NCBI RefSeq assembly: GCF_022601975.1
Contig: NZ_JAKVIR010000012.1
Span: forward strand, 98,966 to 162,965
Direction of reading: 5' to 3'
DNA: 64,000 bases
Source: Pontibacter sp. E15-1
Lineage (GTDB): Bacteria > Bacteroidota > Bacteroidia > Cytophagales > Hymenobacteraceae
The notes beneath the pieces were generated by a model. The model had not been told where the DNA came from, searched no databases, and saw nothing but the letters and a program-made list of their open reading frames with translations. A program made the position numbers and the translations under genes. The first letter of the stretch is position 1; each line of letters begins with the position of its first letter. Of the stretch, positions 47,661 to 55,625 are shown in pieces.

Positions 47661-47702
47661 AACAATCAACAATTACCAATCAACAATCAACAATCAACAA
47701 TT
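47661..47702. repeat. Period-7 array, unit AACAATC
   Basis: Six heptamers: AACAATC, AACAATT, ACCAATC, AACAATC, AACAATC, AACAATT, ending two bases before the minus-strand stop codon of the IMPACT gene (47705). In gene sense the unit is GATTGTT, as in the arrays near 39.6 and 40.2 kb. Confidence 0.85.
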
Positions 47703-47704
47703 CG

Positions 47705-48307
47705 TCACTCCTGCACCGTCACGCTGACTCCCTCCATATCCTCAAGCTTGGCGACTACTTCTTCCTGAAGTTTTTTGCGCACTTCCAGGGTCAGGCGGCA
47801 GTTCAGTTCAAAGTGCTGTTCCCGCACCGGCAGGTCATACTCTTTCACGAGGCTCATCACATCGTTCATCTGCGGATAGGCGTAGTGGGCCTGCAGCAGC
47901 GCCGTTTCGTGTTGCTTTACCACGGTAGCCAGTGCCAGCGCCTCGGCCGTGGCTGTTTTGTAGGCGTTAATGAGGCCCCCGACGCCCAGTTTGGTGCCGC
48001 CGAAGTACCGGATCACGACCACCAGCACATTGCTGAGGTCGGCAGAGCGGATCTGGCCCAGGATCGGGTCGCCGGCAGAGTGATTGGGCTCGCCATCGTC
48101 GTTGGCGCGGAAGCGGGCTTTGTCGGCCCCCAGGATATAGGCGTAGCAGTGGTGGCGTGCATCGTAGTACTGTTTCTTCAGTTCCGCGAGGACCTCCTTT
48201 ACCTCCTCCTCAGTAAAAACAGGGTATGCCAGGGCGATAAACTTGCTGCCTTTTTCTTTGTAAAGGCCTTCGGTGGGGGCTTCTATAGTGTTGTAGGTGT
48301 CTTCCAT
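47705..48307 (-). CDS. IMPACT/YigZ family protein
   Basis: 200 residues from the ATG at 48305-48307 (MEDTYNTIEAPTEGLY). The N-terminal domain has the family features KKQYYDARHHCYAYILG and RANDDGEPNHSAGDPILGQI, with VIRYFGGTKLGVGGLINAYK after it, followed by a small C-terminal alpha-beta domain (DUF1949 type). Bacterial homologues are of unclear function; the eukaryotic relative IMPACT affects translation regulation. The upstream part of the open frame is not used, since a promoter box lies at 48351-48358. Confidence 0.92.
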   Translation of the reverse strand: MEDTYNTIEAPTEGLYKEKGSKFIALAYPVFTEEEVKEVLAELKKQYYDARHHCYAYILGADKARFRANDDGEPNHSAGDPILGQIRSADLSNVLVVVIRYFGGTKLGVGGLINAYKTATAEALALATVVKQHETALLQAHYAYPQMNDVMSLVKEYDLPVREQHFELNCRLTLEVRKKLQEEVVAKLEDMEGVSVTVQE

Positions 48308-48350
48308 CGTGTCCGGAATAAGGGCATGGCTATAGGGGTATAGCCAACCG

Positions 48351-48358
48351 CAAAGGTA
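48351..48358 (-). promoter_or_regulatory. Minus-7 box TACCTTTG of the IMPACT gene
   Basis: Exact TAnnTTTG on the minus strand, 43 bases upstream of the start codon, which fixes the start at 48307. A related element on the plus strand (TTACTTTG, 48419-48426) probably serves the opposite gene. Confidence 0.55.
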
Positions 48359-48452
48359 GCCGATCTGTGGCCAAGGGCAAAACCAGGGGCCGGAACTGTA
48401 ATTATTGGCGCAAAAGGTTTTACTTTGTGTACACCACCAAAACAACCGCTAC

Positions 48453-48866
48453 TTGTCTGCCATACCCTACCTGCTCACCTTCGACCGCATCGGCAGCCCT
48501 GATATAGGGTATATCACCACCACGCAGTATGCCGACAACGTGCCGTTTACCATCCGGCGCGTGTTCTGGACGCACGGCACACCCCCGGAAGTAATGCGGG
48601 GCAGGCACGCCAACAAGGCGACCGAAGAAGTGCTGGTTGCCCTGGCTGGCACCATCCGCGTGAAGGCGGACACCGGTACGCAGGTGCAGGAGTTTGAGCT
48701 GAGCGATTCGCAGACCGGCCTGTTTATACCTGCCATGTGCTGGACGGAGATCAGGTACTCGGAGGGGGCGATCGCGCTGTGTATGGCCTCCACCGATTAC
48801 GCCGAAGAAGACTACATCCGGGACAAGGCACACTTTAAGAAGCTGGCCACGCACCTCACGCTGTAG
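48453..48866 (+). CDS. FdtA/QdtA-type cupin, probable sugar 3,4-ketoisomerase
   Basis: 137 residues from the TTG at 48453; the frame extends upstream to 48405, but a promoter-like TTACTTTG at 48419-48426 lies inside that part. The small cupin has the WxcM/FdtA signatures: FWTHGTPPEVMRGRHANK with its metal-free catalytic His region, GTIRVKADTGTQVQ, and the end ALCMASTDYAEEDYIRD. FdtA and QdtA convert dTDP-4-keto-6-deoxyglucose to its 3-keto form in amino-sugar synthesis. The aminotransferase gene follows 19 bases later, which supports the role. Confidence 0.85.
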   Translation: MSAIPYLLTFDRIGSPDIGYITTTQYADNVPFTIRRVFWTHGTPPEVMRGRHANKATEEVLVALAGTIRVKADTGTQVQEFELSDSQTGLFIPAMCWTEIRYSEGAIALCMASTDYAEEDYIRDKAHFKKLATHLTL

Positions 48867-48885
48867 TCTGTATATATTTTTCTTG

Positions 48886-49998
48886 ATGAAGCCAATCCCG
48901 TATTTTGCGTTCAGAGATTTTCCGGAAGGCAGCGAGGCCGCCGTGCAGGCAGCGTTGCTGGCCGCTGTGCAGGGCAAACACTATATTCTGGGCAGAGAGC
49001 TGGCGGCGTTTGAGGAGGAGTATGCGCGCTACCTGGGGGCAGCGGCAGCCCTGGGTGTGGGCAACGGCTACGATGCCCTGGTGCTCGCCCTGAAAGCGGT
49101 GGGCGTGGGGCCCGGCGATGAGGTGGTGGTGCCGGCGCATACCTTTATTGCCACCGTCAATGCCGTGCTGCAGGTGGGGGCAACGCCAGTGTTGGTAGAG
49201 CCCGACAGGCACACCTATACTATAACCGCCGCTACGGTTGCCCCAGCTATCACATCCAAAACCAAAGCCATACTGCCGGTGCACTTGTATGGGCAGGTAT
49301 GCGCGATGGAGCCTTTGCTGCAACTGGCCAATTCGCATCAGCTCAGGATAGTGGAAGACGCCGCGCAGGCACACGGGGCGATGTATAAAAACCGGCGGGC
49401 GGGCACCTTCGGCGATGCCGCCGCCTTCAGCTTTTACCCGACCAAAAACCTGGGTGCCCTGGGCGATGCCGGGGCGGTGGTGACGAACAGCGCCGCCGTG
49501 GCAGACTTTGTGCGGATGTACCGGAACTACGGCGAGGCGCAGAAATACCAGAGCGAGATGGTTGGCGTGAACTCCCGCCTCGACGAACTGCAGGCCGCCG
49601 TGCTGCGGGTAAAGCTGCGCCACCTGGACTACCTGAACGCAGCGCGACAACGCCTGGCCGCTATCTATCTGAACGAGTTACACGGCATCGGCGACCTGAT
49701 ACTGCCCTATACCGCCCCGGGCTGCGGCCATGTATACCACATCTTCAACATCCGGACAAAACAGCGCGACGCGTTGCAGCAGTGGCTGCGGGGGCAGGCG
49801 ATACAGACGGCCATCCATTACCCGGTGCCGGTGCATTTGCAGCCTGCTTACCGTTTTCTGGGGTATGGCGCAGGCGACTTCCCGGTGGCTGAGGAACTGG
49901 CGGACACAAGCCTGAGCCTGCCCTTGTTCCCAGGTCTGCTGCCTGAGGAGCAGGAGCGTGTGGTGGAGGCTGTGAGGCGTTTTTTTAGGTATGAATAG
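48886..49998 (+). CDS. DegT/DnrJ/EryC1/StrS sugar aminotransferase (FdtB/QdtB-like)
   Basis: 370 residues from the ATG at 48886. PLP-dependent enzyme with LGVGNGYDALVLALKA, the EDAAQAHGA helix and Lys187 in FYPTKNLGALGDAGA, the Schiff-base lysine. In pathways beginning with the isomerase upstream, it aminates the 3-keto sugar to dTDP-3-amino-3,6-dideoxyhexose. The acetyl- or formyltransferase step is not encoded next to it. Together with the flippase and glycosyltransferase downstream, it points to an O-antigen or surface glycan. Confidence 0.92.
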   Translation: MKPIPYFAFRDFPEGSEAAVQAALLAAVQGKHYILGRELAAFEEEYARYLGAAAALGVGNGYDALVLALKAVGVGPGDEVVVPAHTFIATVNAVLQVGATPVLVEPDRHTYTITAATVAPAITSKTKAILPVHLYGQVCAMEPLLQLANSHQLRIVEDAAQAHGAMYKNRRAGTFGDAAAFSFYPTKNLGALGDAGAVVTNSAAVADFVRMYRNYGEAQKYQSEMVGVNSRLDELQAAVLRVKLRHLDYLNAARQRLAAIYLNELHGIGDLILPYTAPGCGHVYHIFNIRTKQRDALQQWLRGQAIQTAIHYPVPVHLQPAYRFLGYGAGDFPVAEELADTSLSLPLFPGLLPEEQERVVEAVRRFFRYE

Positions 49999-50100
49999 GC
50001 GCTTGAGCGGTTGGCCCACGGCTCAGCCGGGAGTCCGACCTGCTGCTGTTTTTGTGTGCTCGGCTAATTCACTTATTTTGCGGCATCCGCCAACGCTGCT

Positions 50101-51360
50101 ATGCTGCAACTTTTAAAATCCTCCTTCTGGTCTTTTCTCTCGGTGCTGGTGCGTGCGGTGTCCAGCCTGACGATTAACAAGCTATTCGCGCTTTACTACG
50201 GGCCAAACGGCATCACGCTCTTTGCGCATTTCCAAAACCTGATCGCCATCATCACCACCGTGCCAAACGGAGGCGTGAACATCGGGGCCATCTCTTTGCT
50301 GGCTACAGACAAACCCGACAGTATAAGGTACCGGCGCTATTTTATGGCTGCGCTGTTTCTCAACCTGCTTTGCTTTGTGGCCGCGCTGGCATGCATACTA
50401 GGGTTTCCGGATTATTTTCTGGGGGTCTTTCTGCGTTCTGTCGCGCTGCCCGGGGTATGGCAGTGGAGCCTGCTGTTCGGCTTGGGCAGTCTGCTGCTCA
50501 CATTAAATTTATACCTGCTGTCGGTGTTGCTGGCCCGGCAGGAACTGCGGAGCTACGTGTTGGGCGTAAGTGCCATAAGCCTGGCGGGGCTGGCAGCCGT
50601 TTACCTGACCTCCGGCAAGTGGGCGCTGCACGAGTTGCTGTTGCTGATACTCGGGGCGCAGGGAGCGATCTTTTTCGTGCTGTTGCCAGTGCTCTACCGC
50701 AAAAGGCTGCTGCCCTCCTTCAGCCACGTCGCGGTTCCGGCCCGGGTATACCTGGACCTTTGGAAGTATATCGTGATGGCGCTCAGTGCAGTCGTTTGCC
50801 TGAAACTGACGGACTTTTATATCCGCGACTACGTGATCGGCCGTTACGATTTATACCAGACGGGGCTTTGGCAGGCCGTGGTGCGGGTCTCGGAGCAGTA
50901 CAGCAATGTCTATACCGCTGTGGTCGGTATGCTGGTATACCCGCGCATGGCGGCCCTGGCCAAGGTGCCGGAGCAGCTGCGCAAGTTCGTGCGCCTGACC
51001 TTTTACCTCGTGCTGCCCCTGCTGGCGGTTGCGCTCCTGCTCGTCTACCTGCTCCGCGACTGGGTGCTGCTGCTGCTTTTCAGCGAAGACTTTCTCAAGG
51101 CCGAGTACCTGTTCGATTTTCAGTTGCTGGGCGATTTTTTCAGGATGTGGAGCGTGATGCTGACCAACCTGCTGGTGGTACAGGCTCAGGTGAGGCTCTA
51201 CGTTGGCTGGCAGGTATGCTCTGCCGTGCTGTATATTGCCCTGGTATACCTGCTCATCGGGCCCTTCGGGCTGGAGGGGATCCAGATAGCCCATACCCTC
51301 CGCTATGCCGTGGTGCTGGTATTTTTTATGCTCTATTATACTAAGTACATTCGTCCATGA
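50101..51360 (+). CDS. O-antigen flippase, Wzx-like polysaccharide exporter
   Basis: 419 residues with about 12 membrane helices. The N-terminus (FWSFLSVLVRAVSSLTINKL and GPNGITLFAHFQNLIAI) is that of Wzx/RfbX-type translocases of the MATE/MVF superfamily, which flip lipid-linked oligosaccharide across the inner membrane. It starts about 100 bases after the aminotransferase, and its stop overlaps the glycosyltransferase start by ATGA, so these two are coupled. Confidence 0.9.
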   Translation: MLQLLKSSFWSFLSVLVRAVSSLTINKLFALYYGPNGITLFAHFQNLIAIITTVPNGGVNIGAISLLATDKPDSIRYRRYFMAALFLNLLCFVAALACILGFPDYFLGVFLRSVALPGVWQWSLLFGLGSLLLTLNLYLLSVLLARQELRSYVLGVSAISLAGLAAVYLTSGKWALHELLLLILGAQGAIFFVLLPVLYRKRLLPSFSHVAVPARVYLDLWKYIVMALSAVVCLKLTDFYIRDYVIGRYDLYQTGLWQAVVRVSEQYSNVYTAVVGMLVYPRMAALAKVPEQLRKFVRLTFYLVLPLLAVALLLVYLLRDWVLLLLFSEDFLKAEYLFDFQLLGDFFRMWSVMLTNLLVVQAQVRLYVGWQVCSAVLYIALVYLLIGPFGLEGIQIAHTLRYAVVLVFFMLYYTKYIRP

Positions 51361-52319
51361 GTCCGTTGCCCCTTGTGTCCGTTGTCTGCCTCTGCTACAA
51401 CCACGCGCGTTTTCTGCGCGAGGCCCTGGACTCGGTGCTGGCCCAGACATACCCTCACATCGAGATCGTTGTGGTGGATGACTGCAGCACCGATGGCAGC
51501 GTCAGCATCATAGCGGAGTACGTGGCAAAACACCCGCGCATCCGGTTCATCAGCACAGGCCATAACAGGGGCAACACCACCGCCTTTAACATCGGCTGGC
51601 GCGCCAGCCAGGGCACCTACCTCATCGACTTTGCCACCGACGACGTGCTGCTGCCGGAGCGGGTGGCGCAGCAGGTAGAGGCATTTGGGCAGCTAGACCA
51701 ACGCTACGGGGTGCTTTATACCGATGCAGCGTATATCACCGAAAACGGCGCGTTTACCGGCTACCACTACCGGCGCAAGCCCGGCGGGCAGTTAGACGCA
51801 AATGCGCCTTCCGGCGATGTGTTTGCCGCGCTGCTGCGCGAATACTTTATCTGTCCGCCCACCATGATGGTGCGCCGCAGCGTGTTCGAAGCCCTGGGTG
51901 GGTATGACGAAACCCTGGCCTATGAGGACTTTGATTTTTGGGTGCGCTCCTCCAGGTTATATCACTATTTTTATTTGGATAAGGTAACGACGAAGCGGCG
52001 GGTGCATGCGGCCTCCCTCTCAAAAGGATGGTATAACACAGGAAACAGGCTGCTCGCCTCCACCGTGGCGGTGTGCAGGAAAGCAGCCACGCTGGTGCAG
52101 ACAGAATCGGAGCGGGAAGCGTTGGCGGTGCGGCTGAAATACGAGGCACGGCATGCCTACCTGACCGGAAATTTCGGGGAGGCGGAGCAACTGCTGCACC
52201 TGCTTGAGCAGCAGCGGCCTATGCCGCTGGTATATCGCTGGATGCGGCAGCTGGGCAGGCGCAGGATAAACCTGGGGCTGGTGCGAAAGGTATACTATTA
52301 CCTGAGGCACAGGAATTAA
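51357..52319 (+). CDS. Family 2 glycosyltransferase
   Basis: 320 residues. The GT-A fold is evident: PLVSVVCLCYNHARFLREAL at the start, VVVDDCSTDGS for the nucleotide-sugar loop, then LIDFATDDVLLPERV with the DxD-like metal site, and YTDAAYITENG. The C-terminal part (about 210-320) is helical. It probably adds a sugar to the glycan exported by the flippase. No further transferases follow, so the cluster is short or its other parts are elsewhere. Confidence 0.9.
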   Translation: MSPLPLVSVVCLCYNHARFLREALDSVLAQTYPHIEIVVVDDCSTDGSVSIIAEYVAKHPRIRFISTGHNRGNTTAFNIGWRASQGTYLIDFATDDVLLPERVAQQVEAFGQLDQRYGVLYTDAAYITENGAFTGYHYRRKPGGQLDANAPSGDVFAALLREYFICPPTMMVRRSVFEALGGYDETLAYEDFDFWVRSSRLYHYFYLDKVTTKRRVHAASLSKGWYNTGNRLLASTVAVCRKAATLVQTESEREALAVRLKYEARHAYLTGNFGEAEQLLHLLEQQRPMPLVYRWMRQLGRRRINLGLVRKVYYYLRHRN

Positions 52320-52511
52320 AAGTGCCAAAAGGCTGTTGCTGCTATTTAAGAAGCCCGACATTTGTAAAACACTTCCCGCTTTTTACGTACGTATAAGTTA
52401 TTGCACCTCTCTTTCGGGCCACAACTGCACATCGCATAAAAATGTTAGCCCCAAGAGCAGCAATACTGACGTTAAAATAACTATATTTGACTTTTAATCA
52501 ACCACTATAAG
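52320..52511 (+). promoter_or_regulatory. Intergenic with minus-7 box TATATTTG for the desaturase
   Basis: TATATTTG at 52482-52489 is an exact TAnnTTTG box 23 bases before the ATG. Otherwise nothing recognised. Confidence 0.55.
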
Positions 52512-53492
52512 ATGATCACAGCAAGCACTACTTCCCGTTCTGAAGTTATAAAATGGATGGAGGATTTTGTAGGTGAAAAGTTCTCTGAACTTCTAAAAAC
52601 GGTAGAAGAGAGCTGGCAACCTGCTGACCTTTTGCCAGATGCTACATTGGACACTTTCTTCGATGAAATCAAGGATCTGCGTGAGCGCGCCCGTGACCTG
52701 AGCTACGACCTGCTGGCAGTATTGGTAGGCGACACGATAACTGAAGAGGCACTGCCAAGCTACGAAAGCTGGCTGATGACGATAAAAGGACTCCCACAGG
52801 ACCCCGATAACCCCTGGATGAAATGGAACCGCGGCTGGACAGCTGAGGAAAACCGCCATGGCGATGCCCTGAACCGCTACCTTTACCTGAGTGGCCGCAT
52901 CAACATGCGCGAAATGGAAGCGTCTACGCAGTATCTGCTGGCAGACGGATTTGACCTGCAGACCGACATGGACCCATACCGCTCTTTCGTGTATACCAGC
53001 TTTCAGGAAACAGCCACCAACATCTCGCACCGCCGCGTGGCACAGATCGCCAAGAGGCAGGGAGACCAGACGTTGGCCAAGCTTTGCGGCCACGTGGCTG
53101 CCGATGAGGCCCGTCACGCCAAAGCCTACAAAGCCTTCGTGAGCAAGATCTTCGAAGCCGATCCGAACGAGATGATGCTGGCTTTTGAAGACATGATGCG
53201 TAAAAAGATCGTGATGCCGGCCCACTACATGCGCGAGCTTGGTGTGGACATCGGCAAAACCTTCGGCCACTTCACAGATGCAGCCCAGCGCATCGGGGTG
53301 TATACCTCAGCAGACTACACCGACATTCTGGAAGACCTGATCAAGGAGTGGAAGATTGAGGCCATGACAGACCTGAACGAAGCTGGCGAACGCGCACGCG
53401 ATTACCTGATTGCCCTGCCCGCCCGCTTCAAGCGCGTGGCAGAACGCATGAAAGCGCCTGCCCTGGAGTATAAATTCCGTTGGATTGCCTAA
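52512..53492 (+). CDS. Acyl-ACP desaturase (ferritin-like di-iron)
   Basis: 326 residues, soluble. The di-iron sites EENRHGD (112-118) and DEARHAK (198-204) are the two ExxH motifs of the stearoyl-ACP desaturase family. In plants these place a double bond in acyl-ACP; bacterial members modify membrane lipids. Typical helix sequences (GRINMREMEASTQYLL, HAKAYKAFV) are present. A perfect terminator follows and no ferredoxin or lipid gene is adjacent. Confidence 0.93.
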   Translation: MITASTTSRSEVIKWMEDFVGEKFSELLKTVEESWQPADLLPDATLDTFFDEIKDLRERARDLSYDLLAVLVGDTITEEALPSYESWLMTIKGLPQDPDNPWMKWNRGWTAEENRHGDALNRYLYLSGRINMREMEASTQYLLADGFDLQTDMDPYRSFVYTSFQETATNISHRRVAQIAKRQGDQTLAKLCGHVAADEARHAKAYKAFVSKIFEADPNEMMLAFEDMMRKKIVMPAHYMRELGVDIGKTFGHFTDAAQRIGVYTSADYTDILEDLIKEWKIEAMTDLNEAGERARDYLIALPARFKRVAERMKAPALEYKFRWIA

Positions 53493-53513
53493 AAAAAGGA
53501 CGGCATACCATAT

Positions 53514-53559
53514 ATAAAATTAAAGGCCTGAACAGCAATGTTCAGGCCTTTAATTTTAT
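53514..53559. terminator. Perfect 21-bp terminator hairpin after the desaturase
   Basis: The arms (53514-53534 and 53539-53559) are exact inverses, including AAAGGCCTGAACA, with a GCAA tetraloop. Confidence 0.92.
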
Positions 53560-53611
53560 ATCGGAATCAGGATGTTATACTATAAATTGATCATCATGCA
53601 TAACGCGCTAG

Positions 53612-53695
53612 GGCGCAAGCGTCCGCTTGTGCAATACATGCAATCCAACCCGCCACACATCCCAAAAAATAGCGGCATAAGCGGACGCTTGCGCC
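53612..53695. repeat. REPIN-like doublet, complete copy
   Basis: Two palindromic units in inverted orientation: GGCGCAAGCG plus TCCGCTTGTGC (53612-53632) and GGCATAAGCG plus GACGCTTGCGCC (53674-53695), with a 41-base spacer. The copy at 4360-4431 is the same element, truncated. This is the layout of a REPIN; no RAYT transposase is in the window. Confidence 0.8.
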
Positions 53696-53822
53696 AGTGT
53701 TTGCAGCCTCCCAAAGCACGAGCTTCCTGAACTCAGCAGCTTACCCTTGCTTTTCCAGCAAGGTATTTAGATAGGTATGGAAGTTTGTTGTAAATCCTGA
53801 CCAGAGAACCTGACCAGAGAAT

Positions 53823-54104
53823 TTACTCCTGCACTTTTACGCCTTTCCAGAAAGCAACATGGTCTTTAATCTCGCTGGCGGCGTCTTTCGGGGAGGGGTA
53901 GTACCAGGCAGCGTCCTGGTTCACTTCTCCCTGCACGGTTACGTGGTAGTATGAAGCCTCGCCTTTCCAGGGGCAGTGGGTTTGCTTGTTGCTTTCTTCA
54001 AAATGCGCTTTATTGAGTGCATGCGGCGGGAAATAGTGGTTCCCTTCAATCACGATGGTCTCACTGCTCTCCGCAACTACGGTCTCGTTCCATATCGCTT
54101 TCAT
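53823..54104 (-). CDS. DUF427 domain protein
   Basis: 93 residues, the full length of DUF427. Visible family sequence: VIEGNHYFPPHALNK, CPWKGEASYYHVTV and WYYPSPKDAASEIKDHVAFW. The fold is a small beta-barrel of unknown function, cytoplasmic; homologues are common in bacteria and fungi. It is monocistronic and lies after the REPIN-like element. Confidence 0.92.
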   Translation of the reverse strand: MKAIWNETVVAESSETIVIEGNHYFPPHALNKAHFEESNKQTHCPWKGEASYYHVTVQGEVNQDAAWYYPSPKDAASEIKDHVAFWKGVKVQE

Positions 54105-54295
54105 AAGTTTTTTCGTTTGAGGTTAATGAATTGCCGCGTATACCATGCGGGGCACATTATCAACTAACAACGCTGCCGGAAGGTTTTGAGAAATGGGGTA
54201 TGGCGGTGGATTACCCTTCTCATCATATTTTATTTAACCTGCGCCGCAGAAACAATGCGCCTGCTCTATGTGTTGTACCTCCAAACCCTTTTACC

Positions 54296-55393
54296 ATGGC
54301 AATAGGATACCGATTCTCAGAATATATACCCCCACAAGACGATAAACCCGGATTTGAGTCGCTGCTGAAGATTTTCATGCAGCTGGCCACCATTACCTCC
54401 GGCGATGTGGGAGAGGCGCTGAACTGGCTCAGCTCGCTCGACAAGCAGTATAACCTGACCGGCGACGAGTATGGCATCGGTGATTTTATAGAGGACTTGC
54501 GCAAGAAAGGCTACCTCGACGAAGACAAGGAGAAAGGCAGTCTGCAACTGACGGCCAAAAGTGAGCAGGGCATCCGGAGAAGCGCCCTGGAAGAAATATT
54601 CGGCAAGCTGAAAAAAGGGGGCAAGGGCAGCCACAATACGCCGCACACAGGTATGGGCGACGAAACCAGCACCGACCGCCGCGAGTACCGCTTCGGCGAC
54701 TCGATGGAGCAGATCTCCATGACCGAGTCGCTGCGCAACGCCCAGATCAACCACGGCATCGGCGACCTGCGGCTAACGGAGCAGGACCTGGAGGTGACCG
54801 AGACAGAGCACAAAACCCAGGCGGCCACCGTGCTGATGATCGACATCTCGCACTCCATGATTCTGTATGGCGAGGACCGCATCACACCCGCCAAAAAAGT
54901 AGCGATGGCACTGGCCGAGCTCATCAAACAGAAGTACCCGAAAGACACGCTCGACATCCTAGTGTTTGGCAACGATGCCTGGCAGATAGAGGTGAAAGAC
55001 CTGCCTTACCTGGAGGTCGGTCCATACCATACCAACACCGTGGCAGGTTTGGAACTGGCTATGGACATCCTGCGGAAGCGCAAAACGCCAAACAAGCAGA
55101 TCTTCATGATCACGGATGGCAAGCCGACCTGCCTGAAAGAAGGGCTGAACTACTACAAAAACAGCTTCGGCCTGGACCGAAAGGTGGTTAACAAAACGCT
55201 GAACCTGGCAGCCCAGTGCCGCCGCATCAAAGTCCCGATCACCACCTTTATGATCGCCTCCGACCCATACCTCCAGCAGTTCGTGGACGAATTCACGAAA
55301 GTAAACAACGGGCAGGCCTACTACAGCAGCCTGAAAGGCCTCGGCCACCTCGTGTTCCGGGATTACAAGCAGAACCGAAAAAAGAACTTTTAG
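54296..55393 (+). CDS. VWA domain protein, partner of the AAA+ ATPase downstream
   Basis: 365 residues from the ATG at 54296; the frame is open to 54131, but that part is not protein-like. Residues 1-170 are charged and mostly helical. The VWA domain starts at about 175 with a metal-ion-dependent adhesion site DISHS (Asp183, Ser185, Ser187), then a second site region GLELAMDILRKRKTPN and ITDGKPTCLKEG. Such cytoplasmic VWA proteins work with MoxR/ChlI-type AAA+ ATPases to remodel targets, sometimes inserting metals. The ATPase gene follows after 232 bases. Confidence 0.88.
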   Translation: MAIGYRFSEYIPPQDDKPGFESLLKIFMQLATITSGDVGEALNWLSSLDKQYNLTGDEYGIGDFIEDLRKKGYLDEDKEKGSLQLTAKSEQGIRRSALEEIFGKLKKGGKGSHNTPHTGMGDETSTDRREYRFGDSMEQISMTESLRNAQINHGIGDLRLTEQDLEVTETEHKTQAATVLMIDISHSMILYGEDRITPAKKVAMALAELIKQKYPKDTLDILVFGNDAWQIEVKDLPYLEVGPYHTNTVAGLELAMDILRKRKTPNKQIFMITDGKPTCLKEGLNYYKNSFGLDRKVVNKTLNLAAQCRRIKVPITTFMIASDPYLQQFVDEFTKVNNGQAYYSSLKGLGHLVFRDYKQNRKKNF

Positions 55394-55625
55394 TCTCAAG
55401 CAAGACCTCACAGTGTCTGAAAGACCTGTGAGTGTCAGGGCTTATAACCACAAGGTGCATGCTACAAAGTGCCCCAGATATTTTTTTAAAACCAAAAGCA
55501 CAGCACATGCACACCTTCAACTTAGCGCTCTTCAGGCAGGAATCTCTGAAAGAGCGGTATAAATCAATAACCTAAAATAACGCATCCTCCTGTTTTTAGG
55601 GGGAGCAGGTAACCATACGCGATAC

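Noticed and set aside
47661..47702. Possible CRISPR array
   Set aside because: Repeats are only 7 bases with no spacers, and no cas gene is in the window.
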